DNA from: Rhodocyclales bacterium
GTDB lineage: Bacteria > Pseudomonadota > Gammaproteobacteria > Burkholderiales > Rhodocyclaceae
Direction: 5' to 3'
DNA: 64,000 nucleotides
NCBI GenBank assembly: GCA_028292485.1
Contig: JAQGMG010000015.1
Span: forward strand, 83,359 to 147,358
Shown here: positions 18,571 to 27,040 of the stretch, piece by piece
Layout: each line of letters begins with the position of its first letter
Numbering within the stretch: position 1 is the first letter of the stretch
The notes under the pieces: generated by a model
Database searches by the model: none
Seen by the model: only the letters and a program-made list of their open reading frames with translations
Told to the model about the DNA's origin: nothing
Made by a program: the position numbers and the translations under genes

Positions 18571-20289
18571 CTATGCGACATCCAGCTTGCCTTCCAGGCC
18601 AAGCCTGACATACCTGCACACCTGCAGGCCGGCAAGCGTGGCTGGCGCGAAGTCGGCAGAAACATGCGGATCGGCTGGGCGCAGGCGTAACCAGAAATTG
18701 CTTGCCGTGGCAGCATCGTGCGCTTCTTCCAGCCAGCCGATCAGCACACCCCGCGGCCCGGCTTCGTTGCAGGCCGCGTGCAGCAATGCCAGTGGATCGC
18801 GACTGTTCATGATGCGGGCATCGCCTTGCCACTGCACGGCCTGGGCAATAATCGCGAGCAATTGCCCGGGCTGGCTTTGCAGGAAGGCAAAGGGCATCGC
18901 CATGCCGTCTTCCTTGATGGTTTGCAGTGTCTGCAGGGTCGCTGCAATGGGGCCGCCCAAGCTGCTGAGGCGGAGGATGGCACCGGCTGGCAATGCCGTT
19001 TCGTCGGCATCGCGCATGCAACTCAAAGCGCCGAAAAGTCCTGCTTCGGCCCACGTGCCGATACGACGCGGCCGTTGGCCGAGCAGCGTGGCGAGGGCTT
19101 CGCGCCAGCCATCCGGCAATGCCGGCCCGCTGCGACCGCACACTTCCCACAGACGAAACCGATGGACGACATCGGCCTCAGGTTCGTGCGGCTCGATGCC
19201 ATTGTCCTGCAGCACGGCGCAGGCATGGCTGCCGCCAAAGCCGATGATGCTGGCGAGCAGCCGTGCGCTATGTGTCGGGGCCATCGCGTCGAGGCAGTGA
19301 GGCAGGCTGTCGTCCTGAGCGTGCTGCACGGTAGGCCAGACACCGGCCTCCAGGCTGGCTGTCAGCAGTGCGATCTCCGCGGCACCGGATGCGCCTAGCG
19401 TATGCCCGATATGCGCCTTCAGGCTGGTCAAGGCAGGTGTCAGAGAGAACACTTCATCAACGGCACCGAGCTCCAGCGCATCGTTAGTGGGGCTGCCAGC
19501 CGCCTGCAGCTTGATCAGGTCGATCGTATCGGCACGCAGCCCGCTGACGCGCAATGCCTCGCGCCAGCATGAGATCACCGCACGTGCCGAAGCGCCCGTG
19601 GCGTCCTGGCCGTCGACGACGCATGCGCCACCGCACAGCGTCCAGCGTTGTGGCGCCGTGCTCAAGCGCAGGGCTGCCACGGCCTCGCCAAGTACCAGAC
19701 CGTCCCTGCCGGCGCCGAGCGGGCGTGCGGCCTGTTCCGAGAGTAACTGCATGGCCGCAAAGCCGCTCTGCGTATAGCGGTTTGCCAGTTCGACGCCCAG
19801 CACCATCGCTTCTACAAACGGGCCATCGCGCAGCATCTGTGACGCGCTGAGCAACGCATTGATGGACGACGTGCAGGCTGTCGACACCCAGTACACCGGC
19901 CCTTGCCAATCCAGCCAGCACGCAATCTCCTCGGCCTCGGCGTGCATGTCGTGCAGACGCACCTGGTCGCGCTCGATTGCGCCCATGTTGAGTGAGGAGC
20001 TGGCGATGAACAGTGGCGCGTTTCGTAACTGCTCGCCGCCGGCTTCGCGCACGACATTCGTGATGATGTTGCGGGCGCGTGCCGTCCATGCGGCAGGATC
20101 GACGGGAGCTGTATCGCCGATCGTGAAGTACGGATATGGCGAAGTCATTTCTCCTTCGGCCACGGCGGGCTTTACACCGCCCGCTGCCAGGCCCGCGACG
20201 CTTTCGAAAAGCGTGTTGCCGAGCGCGCAAGCCAGCCCGCGGCCAGCGATATGAATGTTGCGCGATGAATTACGGCCTGCTTCAGTCAT
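18571..20289 (-). CDS. Divergent beta-ketoacyl synthase with extra C-terminal domain
   Basis: 572 residues. A KAS I/II-like condensing domain covers ~10-400: nucleophile Cys139 in VSTACTSS, and Lys and His in SLKAHIGHTLGASG. In the segment that is normally HGTGTPxND the sequence reads QAAGSPTND, so the first catalytic His is Gln262. The last ~170 residues weakly resemble the N-terminal half of another ketosynthase (Ketoacyl-synt_2 type); this is tentative. It overlaps the hydrolase gene by 4 nt as the last gene of the operon. It may be a weak elongating enzyme, a decarboxylase or a chain-length partner for the KAS III. Confidence 0.85.
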   Translation of the reverse strand: MTEAGRNSSRNIHIAGRGLACALGNTLFESVAGLAAGGVKPAVAEGEMTSPYPYFTIGDTAPVDPAAWTARARNIITNVVREAGGEQLRNAPLFIASSSLNMGAIERDQVRLHDMHAEAEEIACWLDWQGPVYWVSTACTSSINALLSASQMLRDGPFVEAMVLGVELANRYTQSGFAAMQLLSEQAARPLGAGRDGLVLGEAVAALRLSTAPQRWTLCGGACVVDGQDATGASARAVISCWREALRVSGLRADTIDLIKLQAAGSPTNDALELGAVDEVFSLTPALTSLKAHIGHTLGASGAAEIALLTASLEAGVWPTVQHAQDDSLPHCLDAMAPTHSARLLASIIGFGGSHACAVLQDNGIEPHEPEADVVHRFRLWEVCGRSGPALPDGWREALATLLGQRPRRIGTWAEAGLFGALSCMRDADETALPAGAILRLSSLGGPIAATLQTLQTIKEDGMAMPFAFLQSQPGQLLAIIAQAVQWQGDARIMNSRDPLALLHAACNEAGPRGVLIGWLEEAHDAATASNFWLRLRPADPHVSADFAPATLAGLQVCRYVRLGLEGKLDVA

Positions 20290-21008
20290 GGGTTGATTCC
20301 GTTGTCTTGCTCGTCGGTATGGCGTTGAACGAAGGCTTCAATCGCCCTTGCCGCTTGTTCCGGTTCCGTTTGCAGCACCATGTGCGGCGCCCGGACGCGA
20401 ACGCATGTCACATCGGGTTTTACCGCAAGAATTCTCTGGAAATTCCAGGCGGGCACGACGCGATCCTGCGTGCCCTGGATATAAAGCATGGGTACCGCAC
20501 ATGCCGAAAGTTCTTTGCGCACGTCCACACCCACGACCTCTCTCACGCGGCCGGCGAACACGGCTGCGGCCACTTGTCCCAATGCCTGAGCGGACAGTGC
20601 CGCCAGCTGCGGCGTGGCATAGCCATGCATCAGCGCCTTGAGTCGTGCGTAATGCGGGAAAGCGCGGAACGGAAATGGCCGTACCAAGGCAGAAGCCCAG
20701 CCCGGTACGAAAGGATATGGGCAAGTAATGAACGAGGCGCTCAATATCAGCGCACGCAATCCCTCGGGACGAGTCGCAGCGATGCGCAAGGACAGCGGAC
20801 CGCCGAAGGATTCCCCGAGCAATACATACGGGTCATGTTGCGGCAGGTTTTGCAGCACGCGCGGCAGCAAGGCGTCGTAACCGAGCACTTGCCTGTCGGG
20901 ATAAGTGATCACCACAGGCTCGATTGACGGGGCCAAGGCCTGCAACAAGGGCTTGAATAACACGCCCGTGCCATCCAGGCCCGGCAGCAAAACGAGCTTG
21001 GTGCGCAT
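20286..21008 (-). CDS. Alpha/beta-fold hydrolase (thioesterase-like)
   Basis: 240 residues. Complete catalytic triad: Ser67 in GESFGG, Asp in GTQDRVVP and His in APHMVLQ. The oxyanion-hole region LLPGLDGTG is near the N terminus. In this operon it may release or transfer acyl chains from the carrier protein; substrate is inferred only from context. It starts 6 nt after the ACP stop and overlaps the ketosynthase start (ATGA), so it is translationally coupled. No signal peptide, so cytosolic. Confidence 0.88.
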   Translation of the reverse strand: MRTKLVLLPGLDGTGVLFKPLLQALAPSIEPVVITYPDRQVLGYDALLPRVLQNLPQHDPYVLLGESFGGPLSLRIAATRPEGLRALILSASFITCPYPFVPGWASALVRPFPFRAFPHYARLKALMHGYATPQLAALSAQALGQVAAAVFAGRVREVVGVDVRKELSACAVPMLYIQGTQDRVVPAWNFQRILAVKPDVTCVRVRAPHMVLQTEPEQAARAIEAFVQRHTDEQDNGINP

Positions 21009-21014
21009 ATTGCG

Positions 21015-21302
21015 CTAGCGCTGCGCCACCGGTTTGGCCCCACGCTCGACCAGGTATTTTGCGAGGCCTTCCAGCGACGTCATCGCGCGCCGTGTGTCCT
21101 TGCTGTCGGCAAGCCGTATCCCATATGCCTTCTGGATAGCCATTGAAATCTGCAGCGCATCCAGCGAATCGAGTTGCAGCCGCGATGCGTTGCCGAAAAG
21201 AATCTCGGTTTTGCTCACGCCGCCGCCAGGAACCGGCTTTTCGCTGGCGTCGAGTATCAACATCAGGAGTTCGTCAATGAATGAGTCGAGGTCGGTCTGC
21301 AT
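21015..21302 (-). CDS. Acyl carrier protein
   Basis: 95 residues with the four-helix ACP pattern. The phosphopantetheine attachment Ser46 lies in RLQLDSLDALQIS. The usual DSL core is kept, while the N-terminal half is longer and less acidic than FabC/AcpP, as is common for dedicated secondary-metabolism carriers. It lies between the ABC permease and the hydrolase with gaps of 11 and 6 nt. It probably carries the acyl intermediates for the two ketosynthases of this operon (DarC-like role, inferred). Confidence 0.93.
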   Translation of the reverse strand: MQTDLDSFIDELLMLILDASEKPVPGGGVSKTEILFGNASRLQLDSLDALQISMAIQKAYGIRLADSKDTRRAMTSLEGLAKYLVERGAKPVAQR

Positions 21303-21313
21303 GGATGAAACCT

Positions 21314-22492
21314 TTAGCGCGTTCGACGTTTGAAGAGGATGACGGCGGCCAGCAACATTGCGGCACCGAAGCCGGTCAGGGCCAATGCTTGCGGCAGGAT
21401 CTCGGTCGGGCTGGCATGCCGCAACAGTACGGCAAGCAGCCCCTCAAGCCCCCAGTTCATTGGCGAGTAAGCGGCAATGGTCTGCATCGTGGTCGGCATG
21501 ATGGCTACCGGCACCATCACGCCACCCAGCGCAGCCATCAGCACGTTGAGGATCGGCCCGATGGTGCTGGCCTGGGCGTGCGTGCGGATGACGCTGGCGA
21601 GCGCCAGTGCCATGCCTACCGCCGCGATACTCAATGTGAATAACAGCAGTATCAGTGATCCCCAATGTATGCCCGCCAGCGACAAGCCATCGCCGCCCAG
21701 CAATGGCATGAGCCAGATGCCGACAGCCAGCATCAGCGCCGCTTGCACGGCATTGACAATGAGATAAGGCAAGCCCTTCGAGAGCAGTTGCACGCCCGGC
21801 GAGACACCCAGTGTCAGCAAGCGGGCCAGTGTGCCATTGTCATGTTCCTGCACCAGCAGATTGGCAATGGCGTTGACCACGAAGAACATGCCGAAGATCA
21901 GCCAGGCAGGTACGTTCTGCTGCACTGCCGTCGGGTGCATACCGAGCGACAGGCGCTCTGCGCTGACCAGCAGGCGAATGGCCTGCCCGCCCTTGGTGGA
22001 AATGCCGGTGAAGCGGTCCTGCAAGGCTTCGGCGCGGATTTCGCCGATCAGCCCGGACAGTTCGGCCTGCGTGGCGCTGAACAGACTGATGTTCAGCGCC
22101 GGGTCTGCAAGCAGACGCACCTGGATGCCCGAAGGCGTATTCGGTGCGGACAGGACTTCGGAGAAAGTCGGTTCGATCGTCACGATATAGCGCAGCGCGC
22201 CACTTCGCAGTGCCTCCCGTGGCGCTGTTGGCGTGGCTTGCGGCGCACCGCGTAACGCGATCCAGCGCTGCACGAACTCGTCAGCAAGCGCGCCCTTGTC
22301 GCGCACATCCAGCGCATATGCTTGCCCACGCACCGGCGGACTGTAGATGTCCTTCAATGCCAGCGACATGATGATGATGAAGAGAATCGGCATGAAAAAC
22401 AGCGAGGCGAGCGCATTCACGTCGCGCAACAGCACCATGAGTTCCTTGCGGATCAGCGCGAACAATATGTGTACTTGCGTCACCTTACTCAT
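21314..22492 (-). CDS. ABC-2 type transporter permease
   Basis: 392 residues. One N-terminal span (FFMPILFIIIMSLAL), a large extracytoplasmic domain (~50-190), then five hydrophobic segments in the C-terminal half and a short KRRTR tail. This is the YhhJ/YbhS-like ABC-2 exporter layout. It overlaps the ATPase gene by 8 nt. With the ATPase it forms a dimeric exporter, most simply for the lipid product of the operon (inference). Confidence 0.92.
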   Translation of the reverse strand: MSKVTQVHILFALIRKELMVLLRDVNALASLFFMPILFIIIMSLALKDIYSPPVRGQAYALDVRDKGALADEFVQRWIALRGAPQATPTAPREALRSGALRYIVTIEPTFSEVLSAPNTPSGIQVRLLADPALNISLFSATQAELSGLIGEIRAEALQDRFTGISTKGGQAIRLLVSAERLSLGMHPTAVQQNVPAWLIFGMFFVVNAIANLLVQEHDNGTLARLLTLGVSPGVQLLSKGLPYLIVNAVQAALMLAVGIWLMPLLGGDGLSLAGIHWGSLILLLFTLSIAAVGMALALASVIRTHAQASTIGPILNVLMAALGGVMVPVAIMPTTMQTIAAYSPMNWGLEGLLAVLLRHASPTEILPQALALTGFGAAMLLAAVILFKRRTR

Positions 22493-23408
22493 CCCTCAAC
22501 GAACGCTGCGTGAGCGCCATGAAAAGGTGCTCGAGATTGTAGTGACCATAGTCGAGCTGCTCGATGCGCGCACCAGCGCTTTCTGCCGCAGCAATAGCCG
22601 TTGCCGGCGAGATGCCTTCGTTGAGCGTTACCACGATGTACTCGCCTTCGATGCGGGTCGTACCAACCGTGGCCAGTTGCGCGCGCACGGTGTCAGGGGT
22701 CATGTTCTTCACAATCAGACGCAAGCGCGCGGCGCCCTCTGACAGCAGATCAGTCAACGTGCCATCGCGCAGCACCTTGCCGTGATCCATGATGACGGCA
22801 TGGTCGGCAATGGCTTCGATCTCTTCCATGTAGTGCGTGGTGTAGATGACGGCCGTGCCTTCGCGGGCGAGCGTCTTGACCGCGTCGAGAATGAAAGCGC
22901 GCGATTGCGGATCGACGCCCACGGTCGGCTCGTCGAACAACACCAGTTCCGGCGAGGGGAGCAGGGCGATGGCAAGGTTGAGGCGCCGCTTGAGCCCGCC
23001 GGAGAGCCTTGCTGCACGCGTGCCGGCAAAGCGCTCGAGTTGGGTGAAAGCAAGGCTCTGCGCAATACGAGTCTCGTTCTGCTTTTTGCTCAGGCGCGAC
23101 GCTGCGCCGAAACACTGCAGGTTTTCGCGCACGCTGAGCGCCGGGTAAAAGGCGTACTCCTGCGGCGCTACCGCGATGCGTGTCGGCGCCACGTCGCGAA
23201 CGCTGGCGAGCGGCACGTCGTCGATCAGGATCTGGCCGCGCTGAATCGGCAGCAGCCCTGCCAGATGCGAAATCAGCGTCGTCTTGCCGGCGCCGTTCGG
23301 GCCCAGCAAACCAAGTACCTGACCGCGTTCGGCTTTCAGCGAGATGCCATCCAGCGCCGGTTTGTCGCTGTGGGGATATTGATAGCCCAGATCGCTGATG
23401 CGTAACAT
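22485..23408 (-). CDS. ABC transporter ATP-binding protein
   Basis: 307 residues. Walker A GPNGAGKTT, signature LSGGLKRR, Walker B LVLFDEPTVGVD and the switch His in YTTHYMEE are intact. The CcmA/YhhH-type domain is followed by a ~80-residue C-terminal extension typical of drug or lipid ABC-2 exporters. The start shares bases with the BtrH-like gene's stop (TGATG) and its end overlaps the permease start, showing strong coupling. Confidence 0.95.
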   Translation of the reverse strand: MLRISDLGYQYPHSDKPALDGISLKAERGQVLGLLGPNGAGKTTLISHLAGLLPIQRGQILIDDVPLASVRDVAPTRIAVAPQEYAFYPALSVRENLQCFGAASRLSKKQNETRIAQSLAFTQLERFAGTRAARLSGGLKRRLNLAIALLPSPELVLFDEPTVGVDPQSRAFILDAVKTLAREGTAVIYTTHYMEEIEAIADHAVIMDHGKVLRDGTLTDLLSEGAARLRLIVKNMTPDTVRAQLATVGTTRIEGEYIVVTLNEGISPATAIAAAESAGARIEQLDYGHYNLEHLFMALTQRSLRDE

Positions 23409-24397
23409 CAGGTCGCCGCTCCCTTGAGCGCGTGGAAGAACTTGTACTCGGCATCGGCCTGCTTGCGCAGCAGCGCACCGATGGCGCGCGGCTCCATGGG
23501 GTCGCGCCCACGCAGCATGCGCGCGGCTGCCAGTGCAAAGGCGCGCCAGTCATCGCCGATGGCGAGCAGTTGCTCGGCCAGCTCGGCCAGCGCAGGGCGG
23601 CTCAGCATATCAGCGGCTTCCTGCAGGAAAGCAGCATAGAGAAAACGGAAGCCGCCGCCGCCAGTGCCGATCTCCTCCTGCATGCGAACGACATGGCCGA
23701 TGAAATGCCCGGTATCTTCGGCCGCCGGGTTGAGTTTCTCGATGCGCCGGGCCAGCGTGCGCATGCCGCGCACGCCAAACAGCGGTATCGGTGCATGCAT
23801 GATGCGTACGGTTTTCTTGATGGCGCTGGTGACGTCGCCTGGCGCGACTTCCTTGTGCGCGATGTGCTTGGGGTAATAAAGCAGACCGCGCGGAGCGAGC
23901 ACGCCCTTGGCAAAGCGTGCGCGGCTGAGGTCTGCACTGGCGCAACGCACCGGCTCTTCACCGACCGGATCGCTGATGAGATATTCATCCTGCTCTTTGC
24001 CATAGACCAGAAGGTTGTGCGCATTGAAATGGAAGCGCATGTCCTCGGGGAAGTACGGCAGCCAATACACGGACGTTTGCAGGCCCACCACGCGCTGCTC
24101 TTGCAGCAAGGCATCGAGACGCCGTTGACCGGCCTCAGGCGAACTGAATTTCTCAAACCTGAACTTTATGCCGAATGGTTTCTGCAATCCCTTGATGATG
24201 GCCTTGGGCGGCATGCGATAAGCCACCATCGGCAAACCGCCAAGCTTGATGAAAGGCAGATAGGCAAAGGACAGCGCGGACGACAGGCCGAAGACAAGCG
24301 GCTCGGAAACATTGACGCCGTGGTGACGCAGTAGATTGGTCATGACGCCGCTTTCGCAATGTGCGGCGTGACTGTGCTGGAATGTACGTGCGTTCAT
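23408..24397 (-). CDS. BtrH-like acyltransferase (DUF4872 family)
   Basis: 329 residues. The N-terminal segment HAAHCESGVMTNLLRHHG, followed by SEPLVFGLSSALSF, matches the BtrH N-terminal domain, a papain-like fold in which the Cys (residue 14) is the proposed nucleophile. The C-terminal half is helical. In butirosin biosynthesis BtrH moves an acyl group from an ACP to an amine. A similar ACP-to-acceptor transfer is a reasonable guess here, but the acceptor is unknown. It overlaps the small HTH-like gene by 4 nt and the ABC ATPase gene by 1 nt. Confidence 0.8.
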   Translation of the reverse strand: MNARTFQHSHAAHCESGVMTNLLRHHGVNVSEPLVFGLSSALSFAYLPFIKLGGLPMVAYRMPPKAIIKGLQKPFGIKFRFEKFSSPEAGQRRLDALLQEQRVVGLQTSVYWLPYFPEDMRFHFNAHNLLVYGKEQDEYLISDPVGEEPVRCASADLSRARFAKGVLAPRGLLYYPKHIAHKEVAPGDVTSAIKKTVRIMHAPIPLFGVRGMRTLARRIEKLNPAAEDTGHFIGHVVRMQEEIGTGGGGFRFLYAAFLQEAADMLSRPALAELAEQLLAIGDDWRAFALAAARMLRGRDPMEPRAIGALLRKQADAEYKFFHALKGAAT

Positions 24398-24789
24398 GGC
24401 AGATGCAGCAATGCGTCGACGCTGATGCCAAGTGCATCGGCATAGCGTTGCAGCAAGGTCGGGGAAAGTTTCACGAAATGGGCGGGCTGCAGATGCCGAC
24501 GCACACGCCAGCGCCACAGACCGGTGCTCTGCGCGAGCAGAAGCAGATCCATGCGACGCACATACATCCAGCATTCCAGTGGCGATGACAGGCCGGCTTC
24601 GACGCGCCTGCGCGCAGCCGAGGCCTGTTCGTTGAGTTGTTCGACGGCATCGGAGGTGACGATCTCTTCCACTTCCCAGCCGCTCGATGCAACCAGCACC
24701 ATGCGGCCGGATGCGTCGCGCGCATACACGGCTTTGCGATGGCCGCCGAGCATGCGGTTGTTGTCCTGCGGGACCTCACTGATTTCCAT
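24394..24789 (-). CDS. Small conserved-type protein with HTH-like C terminus
   Basis: 131 residues, unassigned. The N-terminal half (HRKAVYARDASGRMVLVASSG) looks like a small beta-rich domain. The C-terminal part (LLLLAQSTGLWRWRVRRHL, then LLQRYADALGISVDALLHL) looks like an XRE-type helix-turn-helix whose final helix is typical, although the recognition region is unusually Trp/Arg-rich. It could regulate the operon or be a structural partner. It sits 12 nt after the KAS III gene and overlaps the BtrH-like gene. Confidence 0.7.
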   Translation of the reverse strand: MEISEVPQDNNRMLGGHRKAVYARDASGRMVLVASSGWEVEEIVTSDAVEQLNEQASAARRRVEAGLSSPLECWMYVRRMDLLLLAQSTGLWRWRVRRHLQPAHFVKLSPTLLQRYADALGISVDALLHLP

Positions 24790-24801
24790 TGTGCATTTCT
24801 G

Positions 24802-25935
24802 TCAGACCGCTTGCAGAAAAATGAAGCCGCTGGAAAAACGCCCGCTTTCCGGCACATACATCAGCAGACGCTGACCGCGCTGGATACGGCCGGAACGGAA
24901 CAGTTCGTCGAGCATGATGTAGGGCGAAGCCGAGCCGGTGTTGCCACATGTCGTCAGATTCGAGAACCAGCGTTCGGCGGGAATGGGCAGACCGATGGAT
25001 CGGAGACCATTGGCCACCGGCTCGGCAAAATACATCGAAGAGACATGCGGGAGGAACCAGTCGATATCGTCCGCCTTCAGGCCACGCTTTTGCATAATCG
25101 CAGCCAGCGGCTCATTGAGCGTGGCGCGAATGACATGCTCATTGAGCAGCTTCACGTCCTGCTTGATGGCGAAGATGGACTTCTCGGCCCACTGCCTGGA
25201 GGAATAGCTCAGCCAGCCCTGCAGACTGCCGTCGGTATTCTTGTCGGCGCCCAGGTACATGCAGGCAGGCAGCTGATGCGCGGCGGAGGACAGTTCGATC
25301 CACTCGATACGCAGCGACAAGGGCGCCGTCGGTTGCGCTTCAAGCAGCACGGCGCCCGCGCCGTCGGAAAGCATCCAGCGCAGGAAATCTTTTTCGAAAG
25401 CAATCTGCGGTGAAGCTTCGAGCGCGTTGATCTGGTGTTCGGTTTCGGCTTCGAAGAACTCCCCGCGTAGACCGGGCGAGCAAAGTTCCGAACCGCTGGC
25501 AATGGCGCGCTGCGCCTCGCCGCTCTTGACGCTCAGCCAGGCATGTTTGAGCGCAGCGGCGCCGGATACACAGATGCCGGAGAAGGCGACGGCTTCCAGA
25601 CGCGGCCAGCCGAGCTCGCCGTGCACCATGACGGCGTGATTGGGCATGAGCTGATCCGGCATCGACGTGCCGGTGGACAGGCAATCGACCTGGCCGACAT
25701 CGCCAAGCTCGCGGATGGCATGGGCAGTGAGCTGGGCATTGCTCATCGTCTGCTGACGTGTGTTGCGATCCAGCGCGTAGTAACGGCTCTGGATGCCATT
25801 GCTGCGCAGGATCAGCCGACGCGCACGCGAAGGCTTGCCGCCGACCATGCCAAGCACGTCTTCAATCTCGTCATTGGTAACAGGATCGTGCGGCAGAAAA
25901 GAAGCTGTACGGGTGATGAAAACGTCAGAACTCAT
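24802..25935 (-). CDS. DarB-like beta-ketoacyl-ACP synthase III
   Basis: 377 residues. Thiolase-fold condensing enzyme with the full KAS III triad: Cys122 (GICVSGAAAL), His297 (FLPHVSS) and Asn332 (TCGNTGSASPY). The N-terminal run VFITRTASFLPHDPVTNDE and GKPSRARR resemble DarB, which joins two beta-ketoacyl chains head to head in dialkylresorcinol and flexirubin synthesis. This assignment comes from memory of the family, not a search. It differs from housekeeping FabH in length and N terminus. It lies 12 nt after the flavodoxin-like gene. Confidence 0.87.
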   Translation of the reverse strand: MSSDVFITRTASFLPHDPVTNDEIEDVLGMVGGKPSRARRLILRSNGIQSRYYALDRNTRQQTMSNAQLTAHAIRELGDVGQVDCLSTGTSMPDQLMPNHAVMVHGELGWPRLEAVAFSGICVSGAAALKHAWLSVKSGEAQRAIASGSELCSPGLRGEFFEAETEHQINALEASPQIAFEKDFLRWMLSDGAGAVLLEAQPTAPLSLRIEWIELSSAAHQLPACMYLGADKNTDGSLQGWLSYSSRQWAEKSIFAIKQDVKLLNEHVIRATLNEPLAAIMQKRGLKADDIDWFLPHVSSMYFAEPVANGLRSIGLPIPAERWFSNLTTCGNTGSASPYIMLDELFRSGRIQRGQRLLMYVPESGRFSSGFIFLQAV

Positions 25936-25947
25936 TTCACGATTATT

Positions 25948-26934
25948 CTAGTCATAGCGCGACATGCGATCAGATGCCGAGCCGGAAGGCTGCTCGAAGG
26001 ATTGTTTCAGTGTGCTGAGGCGCCGTACCAGCAACGGGCGCAGAACGGCTTGAAGCGCGAGGCTCAATGGTACAACCGTGGCCACCATGGCAACGAGAAA
26101 AAGCGAGTAGATCGCCAACAGCGGTACACGTTGCGCGGATCCTGGCCTGCCTGCCGCGTGCAGGAGCTTGCCCCAGATGAAGAAACTGCGGGTCGCTGCC
26201 TTTTCGCTGACCAGTAACTGCGGATTGACGTTCACCGCACACAGGCCTGAGAGCAGCGGTGCAGCCTGCCGTTCGCGATCTTCGTGCAGCGCTTCACGCA
26301 GCGCGTGGCCAAACCGGATGGCATGTTGAATGTCGTGCTCGTCGACGCCAGCAGGCGGCAGACAACCGACAACCTGCCTGTTGCCGGTCAGTACCCATAA
26401 AGGTGTGGTGATGAGCGTTGCCAGCGTATGCGCATTGTCGGTAAGCGCTACGTTGTCGATCAGGCGTGCGCCTGCCGCATCGATCAGGCGCTTCATTTTC
26501 TCTTGCGCCATGAGCCACATATTGCGGCAGGCAATCACCGTCACGACGGGTTTGCCGGCCAGCAGTCTGCGCGTCAGCGGATGTCGCATGAAGGCTACGA
26601 TGGGCTGGCTCGGTGCCAGGAACCACACCTGGTACGGCAGGATGATGAGGTCGAAATCTTCCTCGCCACTCAGACTCAAGGGCTCAAGAGCTGGCGGAAT
26701 CTGCAGTGCGGATTCTGGAAAGGCATCGAGGAATCTGCGCAGCGTCCACGGGAACGCAAACGTTGGCTTTGGCTGCAGGGTTTCCACGTGCACCGCAATG
26801 CGCGAATCGGCATGCAGCGGCGTCAGGATGCGCTCGACCACACGCGACAGCTGTCCACTCTGCGAATAGCTGACAACCAGAACGTGTTTGACGACGCCCG
26901 CGTGGCTTGTCTCGATGGGATTGTCGATACTCAC
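25948..26934 (-). CDS. DarA-like flavodoxin-fold protein (putative dialkylresorcinol condensing/cyclising enzyme)
   Basis: 328 residues, first gene of the operon. The N-terminal flavodoxin-like domain has VLVVSYSQSGQLSRVVE (a phosphate-binding loop similar to FMN sites) and continues to ~residue 200. A C-terminal segment (LLAIYSLFLVAMVATVVPL, ~275-295) is strongly hydrophobic and may anchor it in the membrane. Proteins of this shape are annotated DarA beside DarB in dialkylresorcinol clusters and are thought to act in cyclisation or aromatisation. The pairing with the KAS III here supports that; the chemistry is inferred. Confidence 0.75.
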   Translation of the reverse strand: MSIDNPIETSHAGVVKHVLVVSYSQSGQLSRVVERILTPLHADSRIAVHVETLQPKPTFAFPWTLRRFLDAFPESALQIPPALEPLSLSGEEDFDLIILPYQVWFLAPSQPIVAFMRHPLTRRLLAGKPVVTVIACRNMWLMAQEKMKRLIDAAGARLIDNVALTDNAHTLATLITTPLWVLTGNRQVVGCLPPAGVDEHDIQHAIRFGHALREALHEDRERQAAPLLSGLCAVNVNPQLLVSEKAATRSFFIWGKLLHAAGRPGSAQRVPLLAIYSLFLVAMVATVVPLSLALQAVLRPLLVRRLSTLKQSFEQPSGSASDRMSRYD

Positions 26935-27040
26935 GAATCGGCTTTAATTATTGGAGTGGGGCCGATTCTAACATCGCGGCCAAATGCCGCTGCCGCCTGC
27001 ATTCACAGCCCGTTTCACTTTCGGCCGGCGCGCAGCGCGG

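Noticed and set aside
21665..22255. Plus-strand frame of 196 codons opposite the ABC permease
   Set aside because: Gln/Arg/His-rich translation typical of antisense frames; the permease has a coherent membrane topology.
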